Source of the DNA: Deltaproteobacteria bacterium UBA6601
GTDB taxonomy: Bacteria; Myxococcota_A; UBA796; UBA9615
Direction: 5' to 3'
Assembly (NCBI GenBank): GCA_002433485.1
Contig: DJIF01000137.1
Location: forward strand, 1 to 19,344
Length of the DNA stretch: 19,344 nucleotides
Made by a program: the position numbers and the translations under genes. The notes below the pieces were generated by a model. The model did no database searches. It was not told the origin of the DNA and saw only the letters and a list, made by a program, of their open reading frames with translations. Below, piece by piece: positions 1-7,495 of the stretch (the first letter of the stretch is position 1; the number at the start of each line of letters is the position of its first letter).

Positions 1-1
1 C

Positions 2-685
2 GGTCATGAGCATCATGGCGGTCACGGCGGTCACGGCGGTCACGGCGGTCACGGCGGTCACGGCGGTCACGGCGGTCACGGCGGTCATGGCACAGCAGCA
101 CCGGCGCCGCCGTCCCGCATCGCCAGCTCCGCGATTCTCACCACAGCAGGCGGCCTCGACGCTCATCCTTTATTCGCAGAGACGCTGCTCAATCGAGCAC
201 TGGAGTTGTCGACACAGCCTGCCGAAGAAACCATCATCTTGACTGCCCACGGAGTTGGCGACGACAAGCGCAACGCTAGCTGGTACGTCACGCTCAAGGC
301 GCTCGCCGAGGAAATGGTTCAGGCCGGTGGCGACGCATTTCGAGGTATTGAATACGGCACCTGGCGAGAAGACTGGCCAGCCAAAAGAAAGCCTGAGATC
401 AAGCGCTTGCGCGGCATCGTAGAGGCAGCAAGCGCCAACGGAGGACGAGCCATCGTCGTCCCCGCACGGACCCTTGGCACCGGTCCCGAAGCAGAGCTTT
501 TGAAGGGTCTGGATTTTCTCCTGGGGAGTGGCTTCGCACCCCATCCAAACTTCGCTAAGTGGGTCGAGATGATGGCGGATGAAGCGCTAGCAGAATTGAC
601 GCTGCTGCCCTCCAAAGCAACACCGCCTCACCCTGAAGATGCGGCGGCGACCGAAGAGAGCGGCGAGGCTGCGAGTTCCAGGTGA
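2..685 (+). CDS. CbiX/sirohydrochlorin chelatase-like protein with a (GGH)8 tract (5' partial)
   Basis: The reading frame is open from the window edge, so the true start lies upstream. The visible part begins with GHEHH, then eight Gly-Gly-His triplets, a Pro/Ala linker (APAPPS) and one chelatase-like domain from about residue 40. This contains LTAHGVGDDKRN, which fits the catalytic HG(S) motif of class II chelatases (CbiX, SirB), and VVPARTLGTGPE, which fits the second active-site loop. In that loop the second metal-ligand His usual in the family appears to be Glu, so this half may be altered. Known CbiX proteins insert cobalt or iron into sirohydrochlorin and several have His-rich metal-storage segments. 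The stop overlaps the next start (GTGA), so it is probably co-translated with a heme-type receptor. Metal insertion or removal on an imported tetrapyrrole is my inference. The family call is moderate; a two-domain CbiX whose first half lies outside the window is possible. Confidence 0.65.
   Translation, partial: GHEHHGGHGGHGGHGGHGGHGGHGGHGGHGTAAPAPPSRIASSAILTTAGGLDAHPLFAETLLNRALELSTQPAEETIILTAHGVGDDKRNASWYVTLKALAEEMVQAGGDAFRGIEYGTWREDWPAKRKPEIKRLRGIVEAASANGGRAIVVPARTLGTGPEAELLKGLDFLLGSGFAPHPNFAKWVEMMADEALAELTLLPSKATPPHPEDAAATEESGEAASSR
17..88 (+). repeat. 9-bp tandem repeat (GGCGGTCAC)8 encoding Gly-Gly-His
   Basis: Eight in-register copies of GGCGGTCAC lie inside the chelatase-like frame. 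Seven are identical and the last has CAT for CAC. The near-perfect DNA identity means copy number could change by slippage without shifting the frame. The product is a His-rich, probably metal-binding tract. Confidence 0.95.
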
Positions 686-2703
686 TCGCCCGACCGCTGC
701 TCATGCTGCTCTCGCTGCTGGTCTTCAGCCCCGCAGCTATGGGGGCGGATCAAGACCAGGAGAGTCAGGAGGAAGGCGAGACAGGCCGAGACCGCAGTAA
801 AGAACAAGAAGCCCTGGAAGAGTCGGTTCTGGTCACGGCCACCCGCACCGCTCGCGCCCTGGCCCAGTCGGCGGTCCCTGCCACGGTAATCACCCGCGAG
901 CAGATCGAAGAGTCCGGCGCCCGCACCATCGCCGACCTGCTGCGCTACCGCAGTGGGGTCCGTATTGAGTCATCCTTTCGCGGCGACACCCTTTCACTCC
1001 AAGGGCTGGGCAGCGAGTACGTGCTGGTGCTCGTCGACGGAGAACGCCTGCCTGGCCGCACGGACGGCGCGATCGACCTCGACCGGATCACACTACAGTC
1101 CGTGGAACGAGTCGAAGTCGTGCAAGGACCGGCTTCTGCTCTACATGGAGCCGACGCCCTGGCCGGGGTCATCAACATTGTGACCCGCGAGGTGCCCGAA
1201 GCACCACTTCAGTCCGAACTTTCAGCCACCTACGGCGGCCGCCACACACTCGACCTGGCAGGTTCCGTTGCCGGCCGCTGGAAGAACCTCTCTGGCCGCA
1301 TCTCCGGCGGATGGCGACGCGGTGACGCCTACAGTCTTGACCCCGACAGCGAAACCACCCATGGAAGCGCCTTCCAGCACTTTGATCTCCGCGGCTTATT
1401 GGTCCTCACCCCTGTCGAGCGTTTTCGTCTGGAATTCCGCACCAACTGGCGCCGTGGCGACGACCGCAGCGTGGACGTATCGGCCACCGGAGCTACCTCT
1501 GATCGACGCAAGCTGATCGAGGAGCACGGCATCTCGATCCGGCCGGTTCTGACCTGGGGCAGCCAGAACCGCATTGCCGCCAGAGTCGGCTACCTGCGCT
1601 TTCACGACCAATATCTGGTGGACCAAAGAGGGACCGATAGCGGCGACTCCTTCCAGCGCACCATCGACGACCAACTCAACGCCGAAGTGCAGTGGGATCA
1701 GGCACTGGGAGACCGGATGGTAGTCACCTCAGGCGTCGACTTCTTCCTCGACCGACTGCAGTCCGACCGAATTACAGAGGACGGTCTCCGAGCTCGGCTC
1801 GGCCTGTTCGTGCAGGATGAGATCACGGTGCTTCAAGGCGTGGGACCGCGTCTGGTCATCACTCCCGGCGTGCGCGTCGACATCGACTCCAGCTACGGCA
1901 CCGCTCCTACGCCAAAGCTTGCGGTCCGCTTCGACCCCCACCCGGCCATCGGCCTGCGGGTGAACGGCGGCCTGGGATATCGCGCCCCCTCCTTCAAAGA
2001 GCTGCTGCTGTTGTTCGAAAACAGCAGCCGCGGCTACGCGGTGCAGGGCAACCCCGATCTGAAGCCAGAACGCAGCTTCGGACTGGGCGGAGGCTTGATG
2101 CTTCGGCCGACGCCCTTCTTGACCATCACTGTCGATGGATATCGCAACGACCTGCAGGACATGATCACCATCGAGACCCTACCGAGCGATGACACCGGCA
2201 CCCTGCTACTGGGTTACGTCAACGTGGGCCGCGCCACAACCCAGGGAGTCCAAGCCTCTATCCTGGTGCGCCCCCTAGCCTTCCTGCAGATTCGTGGCGG
2301 CTACGAGTTCACACACACTCGCGACCACGCCACAGATTTGCCCCTGGAAGGACGTCCGGAACATCGTGGCACCGCCGCTGTCGAGCTGCTCCAGGTGCCG
2401 TGGGGCTTGATCGCTTCAATTCGTGGCGAGTTCGTCGGGCCGCGGCCCTTCTACCTCTTGGACGAGCTCGGCCAGGCCGCGGAGACCGAGCCGTCAAACC
2501 CCTACGCACTCCTCAATATTCGCGTCGCCAAGCGCTTCGGCAGACACATCGAAATCTTTGTTGGCGTCGAAAACCTACTGCTCATCGATGACGGCAAAAA
2601 GGCCCACTTCGTGGACCTTTCCAACGCAGACATCGCTGGCCCATTCACTCACTTTCCCAGCACCCCGTGGCGCGCCTACGGGGGCATCAACCTCCGCTAC
2701 TGA
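682..2703 (+). CDS. TonB-dependent outer-membrane receptor, heme-type
   Basis: This 673-residue protein matches the usual length of a TonB-dependent receptor. It has a signal peptide (residues 1-22, cleavage near AMGA/DQ), an acidic linker, a TonB-box-like stretch VLVTATRT at about 49-56, and a plug domain with the hallmark VERVEVVQGPASALHGADAL. A beta-barrel follows, ending in an aromatic residue (LRY). YRAP (433-436) and NPDL (457-460) are the two boxes described in heme receptors such as HmuR. The His commonly found between those boxes is absent here. The GTG start overlaps the upstream stop as GTGA, with no strong ribosome site of its own, so translation is probably coupled. It would take a ligand across the outer membrane using TonB energy; heme is favoured by the boxes and by the HmuY neighbour. 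A corrinoid or other tetrapyrrole is the main alternative. Confidence 0.9.
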   Translation: MIARPLLMLLSLLVFSPAAMGADQDQESQEEGETGRDRSKEQEALEESVLVTATRTARALAQSAVPATVITREQIEESGARTIADLLRYRSGVRIESSFRGDTLSLQGLGSEYVLVLVDGERLPGRTDGAIDLDRITLQSVERVEVVQGPASALHGADALAGVINIVTREVPEAPLQSELSATYGGRHTLDLAGSVAGRWKNLSGRISGGWRRGDAYSLDPDSETTHGSAFQHFDLRGLLVLTPVERFRLEFRTNWRRGDDRSVDVSATGATSDRRKLIEEHGISIRPVLTWGSQNRIAARVGYLRFHDQYLVDQRGTDSGDSFQRTIDDQLNAEVQWDQALGDRMVVTSGVDFFLDRLQSDRITEDGLRARLGLFVQDEITVLQGVGPRLVITPGVRVDIDSSYGTAPTPKLAVRFDPHPAIGLRVNGGLGYRAPSFKELLLLFENSSRGYAVQGNPDLKPERSFGLGGGLMLRPTPFLTITVDGYRNDLQDMITIETLPSDDTGTLLLGYVNVGRATTQGVQASILVRPLAFLQIRGGYEFTHTRDHATDLPLEGRPEHRGTAAVELLQVPWGLIASIRGEFVGPRPFYLLDELGQAAETEPSNPYALLNIRVAKRFGRHIEIFVGVENLLLIDDGKKAHFVDLSNADIAGPFTHFPSTPWRAYGGINLRY

Positions 2704-2725
2704 GCGGCCCTCCCGGAGCCTTCCA

Positions 2726-4285
2726 ATGCCCCGCTTTCTTGTGTTCTTTGTATTCGCTACCACGCTCGCACTCAGCGCCTGCGTTGAAGACCTCGACCCC
2801 GGCGAGCCCCCGGTCGAAGACGAGGACCCGACCGCTGAGCACTTCACCTTCGAAGACGAGGGCAACGGGGTCACCCTCACCCTGGTCGATGCCACGCACG
2901 AAGAAGACTGGGTGTATCTGGCCCTGGCAGGGTCTGCTGAGGTCAGGCCTGACGCGCCAGAGACATCGACCGGCTGGGATCTTGGCTTCCGTCGCTCCGA
3001 TGTCAAAGTCAACGGCGGCGCCAGCGGCCTGGGCGGAGTTGAAGTGGCGATCTTGGAAGGGGCCGACTTTAGCGCGCTCACCCAAGCCCCTGCCGAGGGC
3101 TGGACAACGGATCAAGCCGACAGCAACGGCGACGGCGTACCAGAGTATGTATTCGGCGGCTTACAGCCTTGGTACGACTACGACTTCAGCACCCATATCC
3201 TGAGCGCAGCCGACAAGGTCTACGTGGTCAAGAATGTCTTCGGTGTCTACTACAAGCTCCAGTTTGTGGACTACTACCACGACGGAATTTCGGGCATGCC
3301 AAGCTTCAGATTTGCCGAGATCGAAGCCCCTGAGCCGCCATCCGGTTGGGTCGTCGATGCCAGCGATCCAGAAGCCTGGGTCTATCTCGACCTGCTGGCC
3401 GGAGAAGAGGTCGAAATTAGCGACCCGGCCAACGACGATAGCTGGGACCTTGCCGCATGGGGCGCCATGTTACGTACCAACAGCGGAGCCAGTGGACCCG
3501 GACTTGGCGGGGCCTACAAAGCCGAGCAGACGGTCACCTTCGAGAACCTGACCAGCACCGATACGATCGGCTTCACTACGGACCAGAACATGCCAATCCC
3601 CGGCCCCCCAGGAGCCGGCAACGAAAACGGTAACCCGGTGCTATCGGCCTGGTGGATCTATGACCCCATCAACCACACGTTGAGCAGCGCCCGGGACACC
3701 TTCGTGGTGCGAACCGCCAATGGCCAATACGTAAAGCTGCGGATTGAAGACGCCACCGATCAGGTCTTTGTCCTCTCGGTGGAACCCATTACCCGCTCCC
3801 CGCTTACCCACAGCATCTCAGTTGACGCCAGCGACGCCGCTACCCCGGTGCACTTTGACTTGCGCAACGGCAATACAGTGAGCGTCGCAGACGCGCTGAC
3901 CGACCTAAGCTGGGATCTCCGCCTGCAACGAACCCAGCTGGCGACCAACAGTGGCACCAGCGGGAGTGGCAGCGGTGGCGCTATTGACCCGGCTCTTGCA
4001 TCACTCGAAGCAGTCACTACTGCGCCGACGGAGGGCTGGTCGATCGACGAAGATTTGACCCTGCCCGCCGGCCTCGGCGGCACTACATTCTCAGGCAGCC
4101 CGGTGCTCAATGGATGGTTCGACTACACCAACGAGGTAGTGACGCCCGGTGATCGCGCTTACCTGGCACGTACAGCGACAGGAGGGGCAGTACGTCTCAA
4201 GGTGACCGATTGGGTCGACGGCGTCTTCAGCATCGACTACAGCTACGCAGGTGCAGGCCAGACCGACTTCGGCACCACGGACTAA
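2726..4285 (+). CDS. Triple-domain HmuY-family heme-binding lipoprotein
   Basis: This 519-residue protein begins 22 bp after the receptor, with GGAG placed 7 nt before the ATG. The same frame is open further upstream, but that part overlaps the receptor and lacks a signal peptide. A lipoprotein signal peptide ends in LSAC (Cys19). Three repeats follow, each with a WDL core and an N-G/S-G-A/T-S-G motif: WDLGFRRSDVKVNGGASG, WDLAAWGAMLRTNSGASG and WDLRLQRTQLATNSGTSG, their Trp at residues 84, 240 and 396. Each repeat ends in a Y/F-V-V/A-(K/R) strand and a K/R-L strand (YYKLQF, YVKLRI, AVRLKV). These are features of the HmuY family, whose founding member captures heme for the receptor HmuR. It is probably an outer-membrane lipoprotein passing heme to the adjacent receptor. 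Heme ligands cannot be assigned by eye, and a non-heme ligand is possible. Confidence 0.85.
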   Translation: MPRFLVFFVFATTLALSACVEDLDPGEPPVEDEDPTAEHFTFEDEGNGVTLTLVDATHEEDWVYLALAGSAEVRPDAPETSTGWDLGFRRSDVKVNGGASGLGGVEVAILEGADFSALTQAPAEGWTTDQADSNGDGVPEYVFGGLQPWYDYDFSTHILSAADKVYVVKNVFGVYYKLQFVDYYHDGISGMPSFRFAEIEAPEPPSGWVVDASDPEAWVYLDLLAGEEVEISDPANDDSWDLAAWGAMLRTNSGASGPGLGGAYKAEQTVTFENLTSTDTIGFTTDQNMPIPGPPGAGNENGNPVLSAWWIYDPINHTLSSARDTFVVRTANGQYVKLRIEDATDQVFVLSVEPITRSPLTHSISVDASDAATPVHFDLRNGNTVSVADALTDLSWDLRLQRTQLATNSGTSGSGSGGAIDPALASLEAVTTAPTEGWSIDEDLTLPAGLGGTTFSGSPVLNGWFDYTNEVVTPGDRAYLARTATGGAVRLKVTDWVDGVFSIDYSYAGAGQTDFGTTD

Positions 4286-4325
4286 ACAGCGGGCTACCTG
4301 GCAAGGCAGCGCGAGCTCTCAACTC

Positions 4326-4350
4326 CTGGTCGGCACTTGTAGCCGACCAG
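4326..4350 (+). terminator. Strong hairpin downstream of the heme operon
   Basis: A perfect 9-bp inverted repeat, CTGGTCGGC / GCCGACCAG, encloses a 7-nt loop. Flanking AACTC (4321-4325) and GAGTT (4354-4358) can extend the stem across a 3-nt bulge. It lies 40 bp after the HmuY-like stop codon. No T-tract follows, so an intrinsic terminator is uncertain; it may instead protect the transcript 3' end or act with Rho. Confidence 0.5.
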
Positions 4351-4400
4351 CCAGAGTTCATTGACCTGTGCCGCACTGGCCAGCAGTGACTTGAGTTGGA

Positions 4401-4475
4401 CCCTCGGGCGAGTTGCACCCTCGGGCGAGTTGCACCCTCGGGCGAGTTGCACCCTCGGGCGAGTTGCACCCTCGG
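4401..4475. repeat. 17-bp direct tandem repeat, four full copies plus one partial
   Basis: The unit CCCTCGGGCGAGTTGCA occurs at 4401-4417, 4418-4434, 4435-4451 and 4452-4468, followed by CCCTCGG at 4469-4475. A degenerate piece, GAGTTGGA, precedes it at 4393-4400. The copies are identical. Each unit contains CTCG-GG-CGAG, and neighbouring units can pair CGAG with CTCG around TTGCACC, so the array can fold. There are no unique spacers, so it is not CRISPR. Confidence 0.95.
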
Positions 4476-4623
4476 TCTTGAGGATGCAAGACTCAGGGGC
4501 AGGTATTCCATAACCTGTTCCGACTTCGCTGCATTGGCCGCGGCTGAGAATCTGACCACCCTTAGCCCGATCACCATCGGTCGCAGACATCCGCTGAGCC
4601 CAAGCTGAGAAGAGACCTGGCGC

Positions 4624-5385
4624 GTGACTCTTATCTTCAAGGTTGCCGACAAGCTGTCGCCTGGCGAGGAAGCACTCGGGGTCCTTCGCTGGGCGCCAGT
4701 GTACGCAGACAGCTTTACCAGCCACCAATACTTCGAACACATTCATGGCACCCACCAGGCCCAACAGACACTGCTCACGCCGGGTGAAGTTGGCTGCACC
4801 CTCGCCCACCTGGGCATCTACCGGGAAGCCGTAGCCCGAGATGCTGCGGCATTGATCTTTGAAGCGGACATCGAGGTCACCGAGAGCCTCCTAAGCAGGG
4901 CCAAAAAGGTGCTCAAGGTATACGGGGAAGTGGACTTCATCCACCTTGGAATCCACCCGCACCGCAGCTTTTTCGGCAAGCGTCCGCGTTCCTCAGTGGC
5001 CGTCGCTGACCCCCGGTACTTTCTGTACGGAACCTTTGCCTACTACATCTCGCCGCACGCGGCCCAGCACCTGCTGGACTTTCATGACCGACGCCTACGA
5101 CGCGCCGATTCCTGGCAGGAGTTCTTCTCCGAACACGACATTGTTCCGCACTACTATCCCCTGGTACGTCATCCCGATGAGCGCGGCTCCATTGACACCG
5201 AGCGAGACCTGGCACGGCTCGAGCACCCTTTGAGTCTGATGCTGCTGGCCAATCAACTCAGCCAACTCGTGCGAAGGAAGCTCATGACCCTGTATCGGCT
5301 CGTGGCACTGGTCCCGCTAACCGAAGAGCGCTGCTGCTTAGCTGAGGACCGGGACGGAGATAGCAACCAGCCACCTAGACACTGA
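4624..5385 (+). CDS. Glycosyltransferase family 25 protein (LPS/surface glycan type)
   Basis: This 253-residue protein carries the GT25 signature. GEVGCTLAHLGIYREAV (residues 54-70) matches the G-C-x-x-S/A-H segment, and ALIFEADIEV (76-85) takes the place of the family's I-L-E-D-D motif, with E80 and D82 kept and Ala between. YFLYGTFAYYISPHAAQHLL (the segment near residue 140) fits the conserved G-x-x-A-Y-x-I/V-S/N motif. GT25 enzymes usually add sugars to LPS outer core or other surface glycans in the cytoplasm. The GTG start at 4624 is chosen because an in-frame stop lies at 4606 and a purine-rich AGAAGAGA precedes it. The N-terminus is slightly short and lacks the usual N-L-x-x-R opening. 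It converges with the pseudaminic acid operon, only 34 bp apart, so a role in the same glycan is plausible but not shown. Confidence 0.75.
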   Translation: MTLIFKVADKLSPGEEALGVLRWAPVYADSFTSHQYFEHIHGTHQAQQTLLTPGEVGCTLAHLGIYREAVARDAAALIFEADIEVTESLLSRAKKVLKVYGEVDFIHLGIHPHRSFFGKRPRSSVAVADPRYFLYGTFAYYISPHAAQHLLDFHDRRLRRADSWQEFFSEHDIVPHYYPLVRHPDERGSIDTERDLARLEHPLSLMLLANQLSQLVRRKLMTLYRLVALVPLTEERCCLAEDRDGDSNQPPRH

Positions 5386-5419
5386 CGTAAGTGGTCTGAT
5401 TAGCGCCGCGGCAGCCTGC

Positions 5420-6301
5420 TCAACCGGCGCCGCGCCTGCGCTGTCGCAAGTGAATGTACCTGCGCGCTCGCAACACTGTCCGGCTGATGACATGGCGGGG
5501 CCCGAGGTGGAGAATACCTTTCAGCTCCTCAGGTGCCCGCAGGAAGTCAGCACCGAGTTCACGAAGCCCCAGCTCGCGCTGACAGCTACCATCAAAGCGC
5601 TCTCTGCACAGCTGCGGGAAGGTCTCCCGCTGCCAGGCGTCAAAGAGCTCTCCGCTCGGGTCGTTGCTCTCAGACAGGCCCTGAACAGCACCCCACAAAA
5701 AGAACGGCACGCCCAGGCTCAAAGCATAGAAGGCTGCAGTACAAACCCTGTTTGAGGTGACAAAAGAGTGCTGCATCATCAAGGATCTTTGTTTGTGGAG
5801 GAACCTTGGGTTGCCATCGCGGTGCCCCATGGTTGTGACCTCAAATCCGCGTTCCTCGAAAACCGCACGCAAGGCGGCCTGCTCATACTCAATCCAATAC
5901 AGGCAGACCGTGATCGGACCAAAACCCTCTCGGCTCAAGGCACTCAGACCCTCGGCATACCGCTCCATACCACCTGACAGGCCCTCTTTCTCCCAACCAT
6001 GGAAAGGAATGGCCAGCAGGCTCTTTGCCTGAGCCGCCGCCACGACCTGCGGCTCAGGCAGGTACAAGAAGGGAGCACCAATGGCCAGAAAGTCAGAATA
6101 GCCCTGCTCCTGAGCGCTCTCCAGATTGCGGCGTGACCAGAGAATCTTGGCTCCCGGCTCAGCCATTCTCTTTGCACCAAACCCAGGCCCGGGCTGCCAG
6201 CCGTGCTGAATAGGATGGTGAATTACGCTCTGCTTAGGCAGGCCGCAATATTCGAGCAGGACTTGGTCGTGGCCGTAGTGCTGATTCTCGGCAATGGGCA
6301 T
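5420..6301 (-). CDS. Uncharacterised transferase-like protein, last gene of the pseudaminic acid operon
   Basis: I cannot assign this 293-residue protein to a named family. It has a short N-terminal part with HHPIQHGW (residues 28-35), a strand-helix pattern, and SNRVCTAAFYALSLGVPFFL (183-202). This resembles the C-terminal donor-site region of GT-B fold transferases acting on capsule or LPS sugars (S/T-N-x-x-x-T/S-A-x-x-A-L-x-x-G-V-P). There is no signal peptide or membrane segment, and the C-terminus is very basic (RARRYIHLRQRRR), which could favour membrane association. It starts only 5 nt after the pseB stop, without a clear ribosome site, so it is probably coupled to pseB. The operon otherwise lacks a sugar transferase, so I infer it may attach pseudaminic acid to an acceptor. 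Another role in glycan assembly is equally open. Confidence 0.5.
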   Translation of the reverse strand: MPIAENQHYGHDQVLLEYCGLPKQSVIHHPIQHGWQPGPGFGAKRMAEPGAKILWSRRNLESAQEQGYSDFLAIGAPFLYLPEPQVVAAAQAKSLLAIPFHGWEKEGLSGGMERYAEGLSALSREGFGPITVCLYWIEYEQAALRAVFEERGFEVTTMGHRDGNPRFLHKQRSLMMQHSFVTSNRVCTAAFYALSLGVPFFLWGAVQGLSESNDPSGELFDAWQRETFPQLCRERFDGSCQRELGLRELGADFLRAPEELKGILHLGPRHVISRTVLRARRYIHLRQRRRGAG

Positions 6302-6306
6302 GTCTG

Positions 6307-7323
6307 CTAACTGACAAAGCCCAATTCATGAAGCAATTGACGAGTCTCCTCAGCACTCAGCATGTAGGTCACGTTGCTGGAGTAGCTGAAGCGCTCTGTG
6401 GCGGCCTTCCCATCGGTTCGAGCCGGGCCTCCCCATGCTGCATAGGTCGGCTTAACGACGAAATAGTTGTCGAACTCAATGACGTTGTGGCTCTCGTCAT
6501 AGGTGATCATGGTCTCGTGGATCTTCTCACCGGGCCGAATACCGATGTACTCAATGGGCAGGTCGGGCGCGATGGCCTGGCACAGGACATCAACAGTGCA
6601 CGCTGGCAAACGCGGCACGAAGACCTCCCCACCCAGACCCTTTTGTAGCGCCAGCAGGACCAGATCAACGGCCCTATCCATCCCAATCCAAAAGCGGGTC
6701 ATGCTTCCTTCGGTAACCGTCAACCGACCCTGTTCTCGCTGCTTGAGGAACAGCGGAACAACGCTCCCCTTGCTGCCCACAACATTGCCGTATCGAACCA
6801 GATCAAAGCGAATGTCTCGATTGCCGGTATAGGAGTTGGCCGCAACGAAGAGCTTCTCCATACAGAGCTTGGTTGCGCCATAAAGATTGATGGGGCTGAC
6901 TGCCTTGTCGGTTGAGAGGGCAATTACCCGCTGAACACCCCGCTCAAGAGCGGCATCAATGACATTGGCCGCACCATCCACATTGGTTCGGATCGCCTCG
7001 ATCGGGTTGTACTCAGAGATGTGGACATGCTTCATCGCCGCGGCATGGACCACCACATCAACACCGCTAAACGCTCTCAGCAGCCGGGCCTTGTCCCGGA
7101 TGTCACCCACCAGAAAGCGCAGCCTCGGGTCCGCCATCTCCGCTTCCATGGCGTAATGCTTCTGTTCATCACGGGAGAAGATGATGACCTTCTTGGGGTC
7201 AAAGTCTGCCAACAGGCGTTGCGCAAAGGCTCGACCGAAGGAGCCAGTACCGCCGGTGATCAGAATCACCTTGCCGGTCAGATCGGGAGGCTCACTCAGG
7301 AGTGGCGTGAACGGGTAGGTCAT
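6307..7323 (-). CDS. pseB: UDP-N-acetylglucosamine 4,6-dehydratase (inverting), PseB
   Basis: PseB removes water from UDP-GlcNAc and inverts C5, giving UDP-2-acetamido-2,6-dideoxy-beta-L-arabino-hexos-4-ulose, the first step to pseudaminic acid. The 338-residue protein is an extended short-chain dehydrogenase. It has the NADP-binding GGTGSFG (24-30), a STDKAVSPINLYGATK block with D139, K140, Y148 and K152 matching the Asp/Lys/Tyr catalytic set of PseB, and RFWIGMDRAVDLV further on. An N-terminal extension of about 15 residues precedes the Rossmann fold. The start has a good ribosome site (GAGGG, about 7 nt before the ATG). A 172-bp gap and a TTGACA box separate it from the flippase upstream, so it may have its own promoter within the operon. 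The retaining dehydratases of the legionaminic and bacillosamine pathways are longer membrane proteins, which argues against those. Confidence 0.93.
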   Translation of the reverse strand: MTYPFTPLLSEPPDLTGKVILITGGTGSFGRAFAQRLLADFDPKKVIIFSRDEQKHYAMEAEMADPRLRFLVGDIRDKARLLRAFSGVDVVVHAAAMKHVHISEYNPIEAIRTNVDGAANVIDAALERGVQRVIALSTDKAVSPINLYGATKLCMEKLFVAANSYTGNRDIRFDLVRYGNVVGSKGSVVPLFLKQREQGRLTVTEGSMTRFWIGMDRAVDLVLLALQKGLGGEVFVPRLPACTVDVLCQAIAPDLPIEYIGIRPGEKIHETMITYDESHNVIEFDNYFVVKPTYAAWGGPARTDGKAATERFSYSSNVTYMLSAEETRQLLHELGFVS

Positions 7324-7366
7324 GGGGTGCCCTCGTGCCGTTCAGACGGCTCTCTTTCGGACCCGC

Positions 7367-7395
7367 GTCTAGCGGAAAAACGTGCTGACTGTCAA
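7367..7395 (-). promoter_or_regulatory. Candidate sigma70 promoter before pseB
   Basis: On the minus strand a perfect -35 box TTGACA (7395-7390) is followed, after 17 nt, by CTAGAC (7372-7367), a poor -10 match. It sits 44 bp before the pseB start in the longest gap of the operon. The -35 is convincing, the pair is not. Confidence 0.35.
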
Positions 7396-7495
7396 GACTT
7401 CCGGGTCCTGACAAACTGCCCGGAGCGACCAAGCAGCGCAGTTATCGAACTTAATTCAATCCTGCCCAAACGCATAGCGAGCAGCTTCCCAGCAG

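Larger units (their letters stand above)
4286..4623 (+). other. 338-bp intergenic region with hairpin and direct repeats
   Basis: There is no convincing gene between the HmuY-like gene and the GT25 gene. Open frames on both strands here are created by the 17-bp repeat (51 bp is three times 17, so it stays open) and have no recognisable domain. The region holds a strong hairpin and a short tandem array, listed separately. Confidence 0.7.

Noticed and set aside
2..2703. Cobalamin uptake (BtuB) pair
   Set aside because: The receptor has YRAP/NPDL boxes and an HmuY partner, and no corrinoid genes follow; it remains a lower-ranked alternative.
2423..2725. Longer N-terminus for the HmuY-like lipoprotein
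   Set aside because: The extension lies inside the receptor gene in another frame; ATG 2726 has a ribosome site and a clear lipobox.
4401..4475. CRISPR array
   Set aside because: Repeats are contiguous and 17 bp with no spacers and no cas genes nearby.
4227..4809. Two open minus-strand frames of 171 codons and one short plus frame across the repeat array
   Set aside because: They exist because 17-bp repeats keep three frames open; products are repeats of RVQLARG/NSPEGAT type with no domain, and they overlap the real HmuY-like and GT25 genes.
5386..5419. Shared bidirectional terminator between GT25 and the pse operon
   Set aside because: Only the loopless GCCGCGGC palindrome is present, with no T-tract.
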